DNA of 64,000 nt from Magnolia sinica (GCF_029962835.1 NC_080575.1:60677493-60741492); one strand, 5' to 3'; counted from the stretch's first letter, positions 1 to 10,384 are shown. Made by a program: numbers and translations. The notes: generated from the letters alone by a model not told the origin.

Positions 1-335
1 TGACCATTAAAAACGTTATGGGGGCCGTAAAAGTTTTAGATCAAGCTGATATTTATAGTTTCCCTTCATCCGGGTCTTTATGACCTAATCAACATATTAG
101 ATTTCAAATAAACAATACAGTGGGCCTTAGGAGGATTTTAATAGTGGATATCCAATCATTATTGATTTCCTGTGGTGTGGTCCACCTGTGACTTATATAC
201 CTATCAATTTTTCTATGAAGCCCTAAAATGATCTCTAAAAATAGATGAACAGAATGGATGACACACATACATCATGGTGGGGCCCACAGAGCACCCTCCA
301 CCAGTAGCCAATCCGTCTCCCAAATTTGGGCGCGC
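1..335 (+). mobile_element. Right arm of a foldback MITE (MULE-like)
   Basis: This stretch resembles one arm of the foldback element at 31565-32100: the same order of a centre ('atcaagctgatatttatag'), a 'gtggatatccaatcatta' block, and a tip reading 'acacatacatcatggtgggg'. The left arm would lie outside the window. The element is non-coding. No target duplication can be checked because one end is missing. The Mutator-like assignment rests on the long inverted arms and is uncertain. Confidence 0.5.
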
Positions 336-456
336 GCTCAAAACAGAGCCGCGCCCAAAGAGAGGTATTTCACTTTCTCTCTCTCTCTCTCGCTTTTATT
401 TTGCCTCGTAGCAAATATCGGGGTCTTAGATCGTAATTTCTGCTCTTGTCCAACAG

Positions 457-2136
457 CGATCTTTCTCGCAACTATCTCAATGGATCGATCCCTGCAGCAT
501 GGGCTTCCCTTCCTCTCACCGATTTGTAAGTCCTCTTCCATAATTGCATCTGGAATCTTCTATAACTAATCTACAAAACCCTCTCTTCCTCTCTCACTCT
601 CTGAGGGACATACCCGAAAAATTGTTTGAACATTGTAGGTCGCTTTTGGGAAATCACATTTCTAGAACAATTCCAAAGGAGCTAGGAAACATCATGACAC
701 TCAAGTCACTGTATGTGATTCACAACTTTCATTTGATTAGGCAGATGAAATTGCGTTTAGCTACTATTATTCATGCAATTCGTGAGTTTGCAGAGTCATT
801 GAAGTTAACGAGGTCGAAGGACCTCTTCCTCCAGAGCTTGGTAATTTGCGCAGCTTGGAGAGATTGTAAGATTCTCTGTTTTGCCACTGCAATTTTTATT
901 TTTTTATTTTTCAAATAGTGACCTAATACTCATTTCATAGTTATCTTTCCGGGAATTCATATCTTTACTCATCTTGATTGATATTTTCCATTAGCATCTT
1001 TTCTTTCTACTTTTGGTAATTCAGAAGTACAAATTTGTACTGTTGTATCACCAATGTTGAAAGAAGGTTGCCATTATCAATCAGGGCAGGTGCAAATAGT
1101 GTCACCCTTATCTTTATTACATTTGAGCAGCTGCTAAGATTTGTGACCTGAATTGAGAATCTCTAAAATTTAAATGTTATTTATTTATTTATTAGTTCTG
1201 GTTGCCTCCTATGTCCTAATTAAACAGAAAATGTGATTAATGTGTAAATATATGCTGGCCATTGTTAGGTTACATTGGTGAACAGAATGGCTGAGGGTCA
1301 ACCAATTGCGAAGTGTTTATGCTATTCAACACTATCAGTTGACGGTCAATATGTGGTGTTGAGAGGACTCCACGACCATTTTAAGGAGTGGAATGCCCCA
1401 CTGGGTCCACACCGTGTAGCAGGTGTGGGCCTCACTTATCACCACCATCTGATCATGATCAGTTGGTAGTGATTGGCATACAGCCTATGGTGATAATAAA
1501 CAATAGGTGTTTTTTTAAAAAAAAAAAAAAAAAAACTTTTTTCCTAACATAATCCAATATATTACTGGTGCAGCCTTGCTTGTTCGAATAACTTGACAGG
1601 AGAAATACCTATTACCTTCGGCAACTTGAGAAACTTGACGGACTTGTATATCAATTCTTCACTAGTCACTGGGGTTGTCTTTTCCATTTAGAAATTATAA
1701 CTTATTAAACTCCATTCATATTATTTCTGTAAGATCCCTGATTTCATCGGGAACTGGACACGACTCAAGAGGCCGCAACAACTTAAATTGCTATGTCTTC
1801 CATGTAAATTGCTTCTTGCTTCTATCGGAGAACATCTATATGAACCATGATTCTCAACCACTGCAGGCATATGCAAGGCACCTCTATGACGGGACCTATT
1901 CCTTCCAACATCTCTTTCTTGGTGAATCTAATTGAACTGTGAGGGCACATTCCATGTTCTTTTCTTGCTGCTTTATTACTTAGAATTTTCTTGGATTCAT
2001 ACCCAGCCTTGGAAGTGGTATGAAATGAATTACTTTATTGAATCCAATATATTTTGATTTTCAGGAGGATATCTGATTTGAATGGATCGAGCATGCCTTT
2101 CCCTGCATTGGGGGATATGACCAAAATGCAGAAATT
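457..2136 (+). pseudogene. LRR receptor kinase fragment (LRR-VIII type), seven LRR exons
   Basis: Six leucine-rich-repeat exons lie at 457-525, 639-710, 794-865, 1574-1645, 1867-1938 and 2065-2136. The first is 69 bp and the others are 72 bp. Each is bounded by AG and GT and ends inside a leucine codon, so they splice in one phase and one frame. Readable motifs include DLSRNYLNGSIP, EGPLPPELGNLRSLERL, NNLTGEIP and QGTSMTGPIPSNIS, typical of plasma-membrane LRR-VIII receptor kinases such as At1g53430. A seventh exon near 1690-1776 keeps IPDFIGNWTRLK but has lost a base and has no good acceptor. Signal peptide, malectin-like, transmembrane and kinase parts are absent; unrelated gene pieces follow. 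I read it as a captured or truncated fragment, not a working receptor. Confidence 0.8.
1268..1470. repeat. MITE-like insertion within an LRR intron
   Basis: The intron between the third and fourth LRR exons holds a segment with 'gggtccacaccgtgtagcag' and 'gtgggcctcacttatcacca', the composition of the short repeats found elsewhere in the window. Ends and target duplication could not be fixed. An A-rich run follows at 1517-1535. Confidence 0.35.
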
Positions 2137-2415
2137 GTGAGTTGAATGGATATACCCCTGATGGCATAAATATATCATTGTTCGTTACTTCTTTTGTTTC
2201 TAGTCTATATCCATTATATTATGAACTTACGTTTTGTGTTTGCTCTAATATAATAAGATGTCAATTTTAGATTTCTTCTCTTCCTCTCTATGCTTGAAAG
2301 AATGGGATTTTGGTTCAAATGCATAAGATGGACATTGAAATCATTGGTCTTCTTTGATTTTTTTTCTTTACCATTTCTTCTGTAAAGTGCTTCTAAGTTG
2401 TTTGAACTGATGCAG

Positions 2416-2465
2416 GTAAGAAGTTCTGGAATGTGTTTCATCTGCAGCCTATGCGTGATCAGAAG
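2416..2465 (+). pseudogene. Phototropin LOV2-region exon fragment
   Basis: A 50-bp exon-like piece sits between a good acceptor (gatgcag) and a donor (aag/gtacaa). It encodes KKFWNVFHLQPMRDQK, which matches the conserved end of the second LOV domain of plant phototropins (FWNLFHLQPMRDQK in the family), blue-light receptor kinases of the plasma membrane. No other phototropin exon is visible on either side. It lies 280 bp after the LRR piece and on the same strand, so it is a single captured exon. The short length limits certainty, but the motif is distinctive. Confidence 0.65.
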
Positions 2466-2559
2466 GTACAATTCCAAAAAAAATATCATCTAATTTCACA
2501 TTATTTCCATTGCTTTATGATTATACAATTCCAAAAAAATGAGAACCAGAGGTTAACAG

Positions 2560-2640
2560 TACACAGACTGCTGAAATTGATGTTTTACCAATAGATCACT
2601 ACTATGATGCCTTAGGAGGGCCTGAATTGGATACTCTCAG
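2560..2640 (+). pseudogene. Single exon of an unidentified host gene (possibly SLAC/SLAH-type)
   Basis: An 81-bp open segment between acceptor 'ttaacag' and donor 'ctcag/ggtaca' encodes TAEIDVLPIDHYYDALGGPE followed by LDTLR. The block YxALxGPELD is similar to what I remember upstream of the membrane domain of S-type anion channels (SLAC/SLAH), but this is recall only. No membrane segment follows. Splice-like borders and placement beside the phototropin exon suggest another captured exon. Confidence 0.3.
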
Positions 2641-3185
2641 GGTACATGGACTTTTGTTTTTTTTGTTTTTGCTGCTACTGTTGTTGTGCTCCATTTACTT
2701 CGTTCAGCTGACAGGATATCGTCTCTATAATTATAAATGTTGTTTCAAAGCAAGCGTGGAGTGCTACTAATTTGGAGAGATCCGACATAAATAAAGTCTT
2801 CTATTGATACGAGAGCATAATCAAGTTCTCAAATCTGCACTTGATTGAAAAAGATCTTAATGGCATTAGTGCTAACATGGAATGCATATGCAAAGTTAGT
2901 TATTTATGTGCAAAAAAAGAAAAAAAAAAGAAAAAAAAAGGAGAATGTGGTCCTGACCCAATTGAGGAAGTTATGCCCAAAGTGTAGTTAGCATAGTGTC
3001 CCAATGGGAATCAGAAGTTTAACTGGTAATGGTGTCATCTCTCCTTGATAGGGGCAATAGTAATGGATAGATGATTGAAAGGAGAAATAAAGTCAACCAT
3101 ATAGGGTACATTCAATTTATTTGGGTGCATTTTCAGTTAAATTGATACCTTTTTTTTAAAATTATTTTTCCTTTTCTTCAGATAC
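2641..3185. other. Non-coding spacer between captured fragments
   Basis: AT-rich sequence with A-rich runs near 2916-2940. I recognise no coding segment, repeat end or RNA here. Confidence 0.4.
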
Positions 3186-5165
3186 TGAATCTGCTAAGGC
3201 ATCTAGAAGACAACTGAAAGAGACAATCTACTCATTGTTGTTTGACATGAATGTTCCTGCTGTTTGTAGAAGAAGTGCAAGCATGGCAGCTGAGACCACT
3301 TCTCATCACATTATTGCTGAAGTGTGCAACATTCGCAGGAAGACAAATAAATCTTCTTAAAAAAAGGTGAAAGAGCGTGCTTCTTTCTCCCAAAGCAATT
3401 TATAACCTCTTGACAAGAGTGCATGATCTCATCCATGCTCCGCTCGAGTACTTTCAAGCGCATCTTATCAAGGTGAATGTGGCCAACAAGGCTTGTATCC
3501 GCTTGAACTTTCAGGTATTTGTCAATGCCTTTAAAGCGACTTTTTTCAAACGATTCTGAACTAAATATGCTGCATTCTCCTTGCAATGCATTTTCCCATA
3601 GAAGCACTCATTCAAATATAGAATAACTCTCCGATCTATAATATCATTCTTGAAGTTAACTTTTCACAAAAGTATTTCCTTCATCGACTCCAATGAAGAG
3701 TTGTTGCTCTGAGAAGAATCAATAACTGCTGTATATGCAGGATTTGATATTTCAGTAGTAGCTAATACACCAACCGGTTCACTAGCAAGAGACCTGCCAG
3801 GACTATTTTTGTCCACTGTCCATACTCAAATTGAATTATAGAATTGTTGCAGAGGTTTCTCACCGTCCCATCATAACAGATAACGACATCTCTAAGTGTG
3901 GCCATTAGATTTTTAAACAAAGTTCTGGAAGAACGGATCAACAAGAACGGTCAACACTTCCCTGGATGATATGGAATGGACCAACTCTTCATAGGGGTCA
4001 GACCTTGAAAAAAGGAGCTCTTAACTAACCCAAATGCCTTAGAAGGATAGTCAACACCATTAATAGAATACTTATTTTGGAAGTGGAAACTCATATCACC
4101 ATTAACAGAATACTTATTTTGGAAGTGGAAACTCATATCACCATTAACAGAATACTTATTTTGGAAGTGGAAACTCATATCCTCAACCAAACGCCTTGAA
4201 TAAAACTTCCCTTGGTCATAAAGTTGAAGCCCCAAAAAGCCAAGTTGTTAAACAACCTTACTGATAGCTGAATCATTTTTAGAATCTATCAAATTACCCA
4301 AAGCAGATAACTTTAGAATACGAGTCACGATTGGCAGTTTTATAGTTTTCAGGTAGCTTTCCACTAACAACTCTACAAGTTCATTGTAATTTGATCTCAA
4401 GAGAAGCAGGAAAGGTGATATGTCCTGAATTTTCTTCTTTATATCTTCAGTAACAGTCTTGGGAATGTCAAAATCATTCAGGCCAACATTATATCCTTCT
4501 AAAAAGAGAATGTCCTTCAGCAATGGCTGCAACATATTAAAGAACTTAACAGCCTCTTCTGTTCCCTTCTTGTCAAGAACAGAAGTAACAATCTCTGTGA
4601 ATGATGACTGCAGTAAATCTCTATTGAAATCAATCCTCACCATTTCACTTTTACTGATCAAATGCCTCTCCCCAAAGTAGTAAAAAAACGCAGGTAAAGC
4701 ACTCTGTACCATTTGCAAAACAGTCCACAGAGGACCTGTATGGTGAGCCTTAAGCAAAGCAGGTTCCAGTAAACTGGTGAAACACACATAGCCAACTGTT
4801 GCGCAGTCGCTTTGTTCAAGAAAAAAGTCCTAAACATGAGTTTAAGTGACAATAAAGAATCATGCACCAGTTGTAAATTCAGACTACCACTATGAGAACT
4901 ACGGATTTGCTTTTCAACACTAAACAGCTCCAAAACTTCTGCCTTTGCTGCTAGAGACTGGATAAAATATATGAACACAATCCCCATCAAAATCTGCACC
5001 TAGGGGAGCACAAATAAGGGGATTGATCTTAACAGTATGGTCGTCATGCACATAGACAGAAAATGTTTGTAATGAATGTTTATGAGTACTAGGTGGCCTA
5101 TTAATGAAAACAATGTCTCCATCCATAATCCGCCTATTTATGATTTGACTAACTTTCAAATCTGA
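3186..5165 (-). pseudogene. NRPE1: Pol V largest subunit (NRPE1) pseudogene fragment
   Basis: Read on the minus strand from 5159, the segment encodes the catalytic middle of the largest subunit of RNA polymerase V, the nuclear enzyme that makes scaffold transcripts for RNA-directed DNA methylation. Visible in order are IMDGDIVFINRPPSTHKHS, the metal-binding ADFDGD (4980-4997), QSLAAKAEVLELFSVEKQ, FLNKATAQQLAM, LKDILFLEGYNVGL, FLGLQLYDQGKFYSRRLVED, FKNLMATLRDVVICYDGTVRN, and near the end WSQLPCLHFFY. Frameshifts lie near 4960, 4790 and 3950. In-frame stops occur near 3680 and at 3312-3314, and an SEPG segment before FKNLM is missing. N- and C-terminal parts, including any Argonaute-binding repeats, are absent. 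No intron is evident over about 2 kb. A broken captured copy is most likely. Confidence 0.82.
4066..4181 (-). repeat. 42-bp in-frame tandem repeat inside NRPE1 fragment
   Basis: Units start at 4066, 4108 and 4150, exactly 42 bp apart, giving nearly three copies of a 14-residue block (DMSFHFQNKYSVNG). The family normally has this block once. The copies are nearly identical, so the expansion is young compared with the frameshifts around it, or was homogenised. Confidence 0.9.
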
Positions 5166-6660
5166 TTTAGTTTACTCTGATTCTCTTTTTTCCAATTTGG
5201 TTTTGAAAAATTTGAATGTTGGAGAAGTGCTACCGTGATTTGTCTGGATGTATTTAAGTGACTATTTTGTGTGTTCTCTACACCATAATGAAGGACCACA
5301 ATTGGTCACAGAAAGTTGTGAGGTGCATTGGACACAGAAAGGCTGAAGGAGATCTAATAGTCCAATGCTCCTGAGCTTTCACAAAGACCATTTTTCAGTG
5401 AAGCTATCATCTAGAAATGCAATAATCATTTCAGTGAAGCTGAAATGACCAATTTGAAACTATCATAGTATTTGTATTGTGTGATCATTACTCCAAGTTC
5501 AACTAGAAAGGAATGTAATTGCAATTTGTACTCCATTATGAATAACACTAACCGTCAATACAGTTCAATCGTTGCCACCTAATTGAACTGAGCAATTGCA
5601 ATCCAACTCAGGTGTGTTTCAAAATGCAGCGTAAAAGATGCATTTAGATCAATGGATTATTTCTAGCCTGGTGAACTGTGATTAGCTCTGTTTTGAGCTT
5701 GTAGATTATCTTTGCATTAAGTCGATGAAACTCAATCAGGCCTTGAAAGATTTAAATTTTATTCTGTATTGTGACTTGAATAAAAGATATGATGTCATTG
5801 AGAAAACCCAAAAGCCACAACTCAGTTTTTCATTTTTTCTTTTTGCAGTGGCTATAAGTACATGCCTTATCAACTTTTGGCTTGCCATGTCACGATGGAG
5901 GTGAGTTTCTTGGAAGATAACTTGTAGCTCTTTGTTGGAAAGTATTCTTCTTCATCATGGTTATCAAACAATTCCTGTTACAACAAAAGTGGCTGATGTG
6001 CCAGTCCATGTTGGCATTGAGTTGTAGTTTGACCACCAAGTGTGTCAGGTTTTTGGGTATCACTCTGTGATTAGAGTTCATAGAGAACCCACGGACATGT
6101 TATGGAGTCACAAATCATATGGCTGTTTCCAGTGACTAGTAGAAATGATGTCACATGATTTTCAGTTCAATTGGCAGGTGTATTACAGTGTAGGGAAGTG
6201 TGAAGCTAGAAAGAAGCATGATCTTCCATCTCTGGATGACCCTGCAATCTTTGAGCATATCTTCTTTAGTGAATACATGTATGATCCTTCCAAATGTTGG
6301 GTGGTGTAGATAAAAGAGAAAGATGGCGATGATGTTAAGATGCAAGGACAAGGAAACAAGTGTGCATGGCTATGGAACTTGACTAGAAAGTAGGTGGTAA
6401 GGAAGTTGTCGAAATAGGAAGAAGACGACGATTTTTTGTATATTTGTTTATTATGTTAAACTTATATGTATTTATGCGTGAATAAGTGTGATGCGGATAA
6501 GATTGTTTGTGTTTGGATGAATGTACTTTTATGTTTGGATGGATTTTCTTGTTTGGGTTTAGATGGATGTGAATGTGAATATGATGAAATATATTATATA
6601 ACAGGTGTATATCAGGATGAATATGATGAAATATATTGTTAACAGGTGTATATCAGGAAT
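5166..6660. other. Decayed region with exon-like pieces, unidentified
   Basis: No complete gene is seen. A 51-bp exon-like piece at about 5849-5900 has a pyrimidine-rich acceptor (tttttgcag) and a donor (gag/gtgagt). At about 6178-6400 a plus-strand frame reads KKHDLPSLDDPAIFEHIFF and, past one stop, KEKDGDDVKMQGQGNKCAWL. I cannot name either piece. Since a CACTA-like repeat array follows at 6700, the second could be a remnant of that element's own protein or another captured gene. Confidence 0.35.
6577..6660. repeat. 42-bp tandem duplication
   Basis: The block starting 'gaatatgatgaaatatatt' at 6577 recurs at 6619 with a few changes, including the shared 'aacaggtgtatatcagga'. It lies just before the hairpin array and is non-coding. 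Confidence 0.75.
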
Positions 6661-6704
6661 TTTGTGCGGAATTTTGAGCTAGAATAATTTTTTAAAAAGA
6701 GACT

Positions 6705-7217
6705 TTTAGCAACGAAAATTTTTGTAGCTATAAGTTTTGTAATTTACTTTTAGCTGCGAAAATTTTCGCTGCTAAAAGTCTTGTACAATTTTTTAGCGAC
6801 GAAAATTTTCGTCGCTAAAAGTAGAATAATTTTCGCTGCTAAAAGTCTTGTACAGTTTTTTTAACGACGAAAATTTTCGTCGATAAAAGTTTTCTAATTT
6901 ATTTTTAGCGACTACAATTTTCGTCGCTAAAAGTTTTGTAATTTTTGTTGGCAGCGAAAATTTTTGTAGCTAAAAGTTTTGTAATTTATTTTTGGCAACG
7001 AAAATTTTCGTTGCTAAAAGTCTTGTACAGTTTTTTTAGCGACGAAAATTTTCGTCGCTAAAAAGCTTGCATTTAGCGACGATTCAAAATTTTCGCTGAG
7101 AAAACGCTTCGACATCGGTCTTATAGCGACGAATTTAGCGACGAAAACTTTCGTCGCTAAAACGTTTTAGCTACGAAAATTTGACTTATAGCAACGAAAA
7201 TTTTCGTCGCTAAAAGT
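6705..7217. repeat. Hairpin repeat array, CACTA-like subterminal repeats
   Basis: About twelve copies of a palindromic unit, best form 'agcgacgaaaattttcgtcg' plus 'ctaaaag', are spaced about 40-45 bp apart. Several copies are perfect inverted repeats (about 6795-6820 and 7039-7063); others vary at the second codon-like triplet (gctgcg, gcaacg). Arrays of this kind are known as transposase-binding subterminal repeats of plant CACTA (En/Spm) transposons. I could not find the CACTA/TAGTG terminus on either side, so the element is truncated or the assignment is wrong. Confidence 0.6.
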
Positions 7218-7229
7218 GAAATTACCCTG

Positions 7230-8882
7230 GCCGTTGATCAGACTGATCTAAGGTCTAGGTGGGCTATACGGGTCGATTCCTAGCTTTAACGGTGGATTCT
7301 CGTTGATCTAATGGTCGAATGTCAATGGCTAAAATAGTCCCTGGAATTTACCAGATGATTGGGTCTATATGTTGTAGGGACATGGTGGTGGAAACTACCA
7401 TCATTTCCGGTTTCTTAATGTTTCTTTTCAAAATAGGTGGGGTCCACCTGTGATGATCTTTCAGAGAATTCACTCCATTCACCGTCTTTGGCACACTGTG
7501 CTAACCTATGGTCTAAATTTTGAAATAGATCCAAACTTCAGGTGGGCCGCACAATCTGTTAATGCATTAAATGTTATTTACCGTCAAACCCCCATGCACG
7601 TAGAAATTTGAATGAATTGAGATATTCTGTGAGAAGTTCACTTTACTACTTGTAGTTGTACGATCCGCTCTGTTCATTGTATTTAACATATCCTGTTAGG
7701 ATTAAGGTCCAAAAATGGGACAGATCTGTTGATCAGGTGGGCCGCACGGTATGTTTTAGTTTCAACGGTAGTATGTAATGACAATCATGAATATTTACGA
7801 TATTGCCCTTCATTTCTCAACCAGCTTCCGACGTCCATTACGTCAAAGTGCGCCGCCCGAATTTCTTAAATTTTGGCAAGCATTTTTCATTTTTCGTGCT
7901 CTTTCCCTTAGTCTAGTTTGGACCCCGATCTCCCAGAGATGTCCAAGATGCTCCTTTAGTGGCTTGCACACTCCGTAATTCAAAATAATATTTGTACACC
8001 TCCGATTGACAAGTTACCAGATGGTTGAAACTTAAACCCGAAGATCTTCACAATGACCGATTCATCCTGATATTCGGATGACCAATTTGGCGGATCCAAA
8101 CCTGATGGATGGTCAGGTGACTTGTTAAAAATAAGGAAGCTTTATAGTTAGCACTCTAACCATGCATATGGGTGGATGTATGGTCAGCTTTGTAAATAGG
8201 TAAACACAAAATGGGTTTCCGGAGTGATTGTGGGTAAGACTTATATAACGTTAGATTCAAGTGACTTTCTTATACATGAAAGTTTCTCATATTCTGATTC
8301 TAATGGTGGGTTAAGCATATTCATATGGTGTGAATAAGATGGACAGATCAAAATCTTGATTTGATAAGTATACGAATGGATGTAGAGGTCAAGTAGTTGA
8401 TTTACTGTGATCTAAGGCCTAAAATTCGACGTGTACGGTTAATTTATGATAATTAGGCCTGGTATAAAGTTTCACACAAAATGGATCATGAGAACCTTGT
8501 GAGTTGGAATTCAAGGAATATGTCGATGGCATTTTCATAATTATTGTTGATTTAAGAGTTTTGTGAAATCTAATGGTTCTAGATGATTATATGTCATTTT
8601 CTAAACAATTCTTACAAAAGGACTTATATTTAAATCATTATAAATAAAGACTTATTCATTGATTTAGTTAAAGGAAGGTACATATATCGAACTAAATGAG
8701 CAATGGTCGGACGACTTGATTTATGGATGAATATCATTCATAATCAGTCAGATTCATATTGGAGGATGGATGTAGGGTTAGGTTGACTAGATTGGTACCG
8801 TACACATATATATACTAAGTTAAATTTATGGTAACACTCGAGGACTTTCAATACTCGAGTATTGAAAAGTTCGGGGTGTTAC
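7230..8882 (-). mobile_element. LTR remnant of the TGTAAC-type retroelement
   Basis: The plus-strand end (8828-8882) 'cactcgagtattgaaaagtt'-like block followed by 'cggggtgttaca' matches the LTR ends at 28310 and 29498. Similarity is clear from about 8400 ('aaaattcgacgtgtacggtt' block); further left it is presumed. On the minus strand the LTR begins TGTAACACCCC, and the next bases (gcgcccacttaaac) resemble a decayed version of the polypurine tract seen at 29499. The other LTR end is not visible. Confidence 0.6.
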
Positions 8883-9149
8883 ATGCGCCCACTTAAACCT
8901 CACAATATATGGAACTTAACAGACACTTAAACACATCGTTAATTAGGAGGAGTATACTCATCCGTTCACACATTAGGTGTGTTTGAATTTTAGGGAGTTA
9001 AAATATAATGACCTGAGATTTTGGTGAACATTCATGCATCTACATACATGCAAACTTGCATCCATCTAAACATTCATGTAAAAATAGTCATGATATGTGT
9101 GATCAATTTTTATTTAGAGTTATCGTTGGTTTTAGTGTGTGTATGTGTC

Positions 9150-9182
<33 letters not shown>

Positions 9183-9480
9183 TTATACGTGTACTCTCCT
9201 TACTCATACACCCAAGATCAACCGTTCATTCATTAACCAACTCAAATCTAACCGTGGAACATACAATAAATCCAACCATTTATACGCCGTATATGGTATG
9301 CGATCACCCACTCATCCATCCATTTTCAGGATTATAATTTAATCATCTAAGCCCTTTATCCGACGATCCACATATTTGATCAACTAAAAATCCATCTCGC
9401 ACCTATCTAAATATGAAAGTAACCATGCATTAACCTTTATAAAGGATTAGACTCTTAATCATTTGATTATTTTACATATA
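8883..9480. other. Remnant between LTR pieces with tetranucleotide repeat
   Basis: Possible internal sequence of the preceding retroelement. It contains a (TATG)n microsatellite at about 9154-9182. No coding potential beyond repeat-derived frames. Confidence 0.4.
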
Positions 9481-10335
9481 TCCCACATCGAAAATGATAG
9501 GAGGAGTTTTGGGGTTTATATGAGGATGTGTGTGTAGTATTCTTATTTGGAGCTTTGGAGATTGAGATGCTCGGGTTGCATATTCCAGTGCGCATGGAAG
9601 CACGCGTACGAGCTCGGGCACTGGCACGGGTGTGGGCGTGGGCAGTGTGGTTGTATTGGCATAGTCGCGAGACGGTGCGACAGCGGTGCGAGTGGTTTAC
9701 TAGGAGCCTAGGTGCAATGGATTTGAAGCTAGGGTTTTATAGGTGACTGAGAACGATTAGATCTTTAATCCGAAGCGGTCAGCCTTTTTTTAAAACGGCT
9801 AGCTGCCTTGAAAGCCACAATGGTCTGAAAATGGATGGGCCATAATGATTCAACGGTCAGATCTTCCGATCTGATGACAAGAAATGGCTGAAATTAATGA
9901 TTGATGGTCAGAAACGTTTTTCAAATGTTCTGAACCATTGATGGCCACTTAGCAATGGTCCACTCCCTGGTGCCTATATAAACTGGACCATTCGGGTCCA
10001 AATTCAATCATCTCAAACACAAATCTCTCCCTTTCCATCAGATTCTCCAGATAGCATCTCCTTTATAGAATATTGTAATTACATCCACTGTTTGATTCTG
10101 CCAGAACATCTGCTGCATTGAATTGTTCTTAAGTGGACCCATCGTGATTGCTACATGCCGGATCTACACAGGCTTGTCTTATCTTATAAGTAATTTGCCT
10201 GTAACCCATCAACAATTGATAAGGGGGTGAATCATGCTTTAAGGACATCATATATTTTCACGTGATTAAGCCTAGTGAAACGATATAATTATACTTTGTT
10301 TTCTATTTTTCGGTATATTCAACATTTTTCTAACA
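9481..10335 (+). repeat. Copia 5' LTR (5'-truncated)
   Basis: It aligns with 29919-30799 from 'tcccacatcgaaaatgata' through the shared end 'tttttctaaca'. The first ~105 bp found in the 3' LTR (from 'tgttgacatttgtgg') are missing here. Confidence 0.88.
9974..9982 (+). promoter_or_regulatory. Putative TATA box of the copia LTR
   Basis: CTATATAAA in 'tggtgcctatataaactgg' about 360 bp before the LTR end is in the usual place for an LTR promoter. The 3' LTR copy (around 30437) reads ctatattaa, so it is damaged there. Confidence 0.5.
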
Positions 10336-10384
10336 ATCTTAAAGCGTGAATATGGATACCTAAAGTGTTGCATCAGTCAAACTG

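Noticed and set aside
3181-3340. Plus-strand exon-like frame (LKETIYSLLFDMNVPAVCRRS)
   Set aside because: The minus strand of the same bases encodes WSQLPCLHFFY, the expected continuation of NRPE1, so the plus frame is an antisense shadow.
6705-7217. CRISPR-like repeat-spacer array
   Set aside because: Units are palindromic and variable, spacing is uneven and the DNA is plant nuclear; transposon subterminal repeats fit better.
9021-9342. Overlapping Tyr/Val/Cys-rich frames
   Set aside because: They translate the (TATG)n microsatellite.
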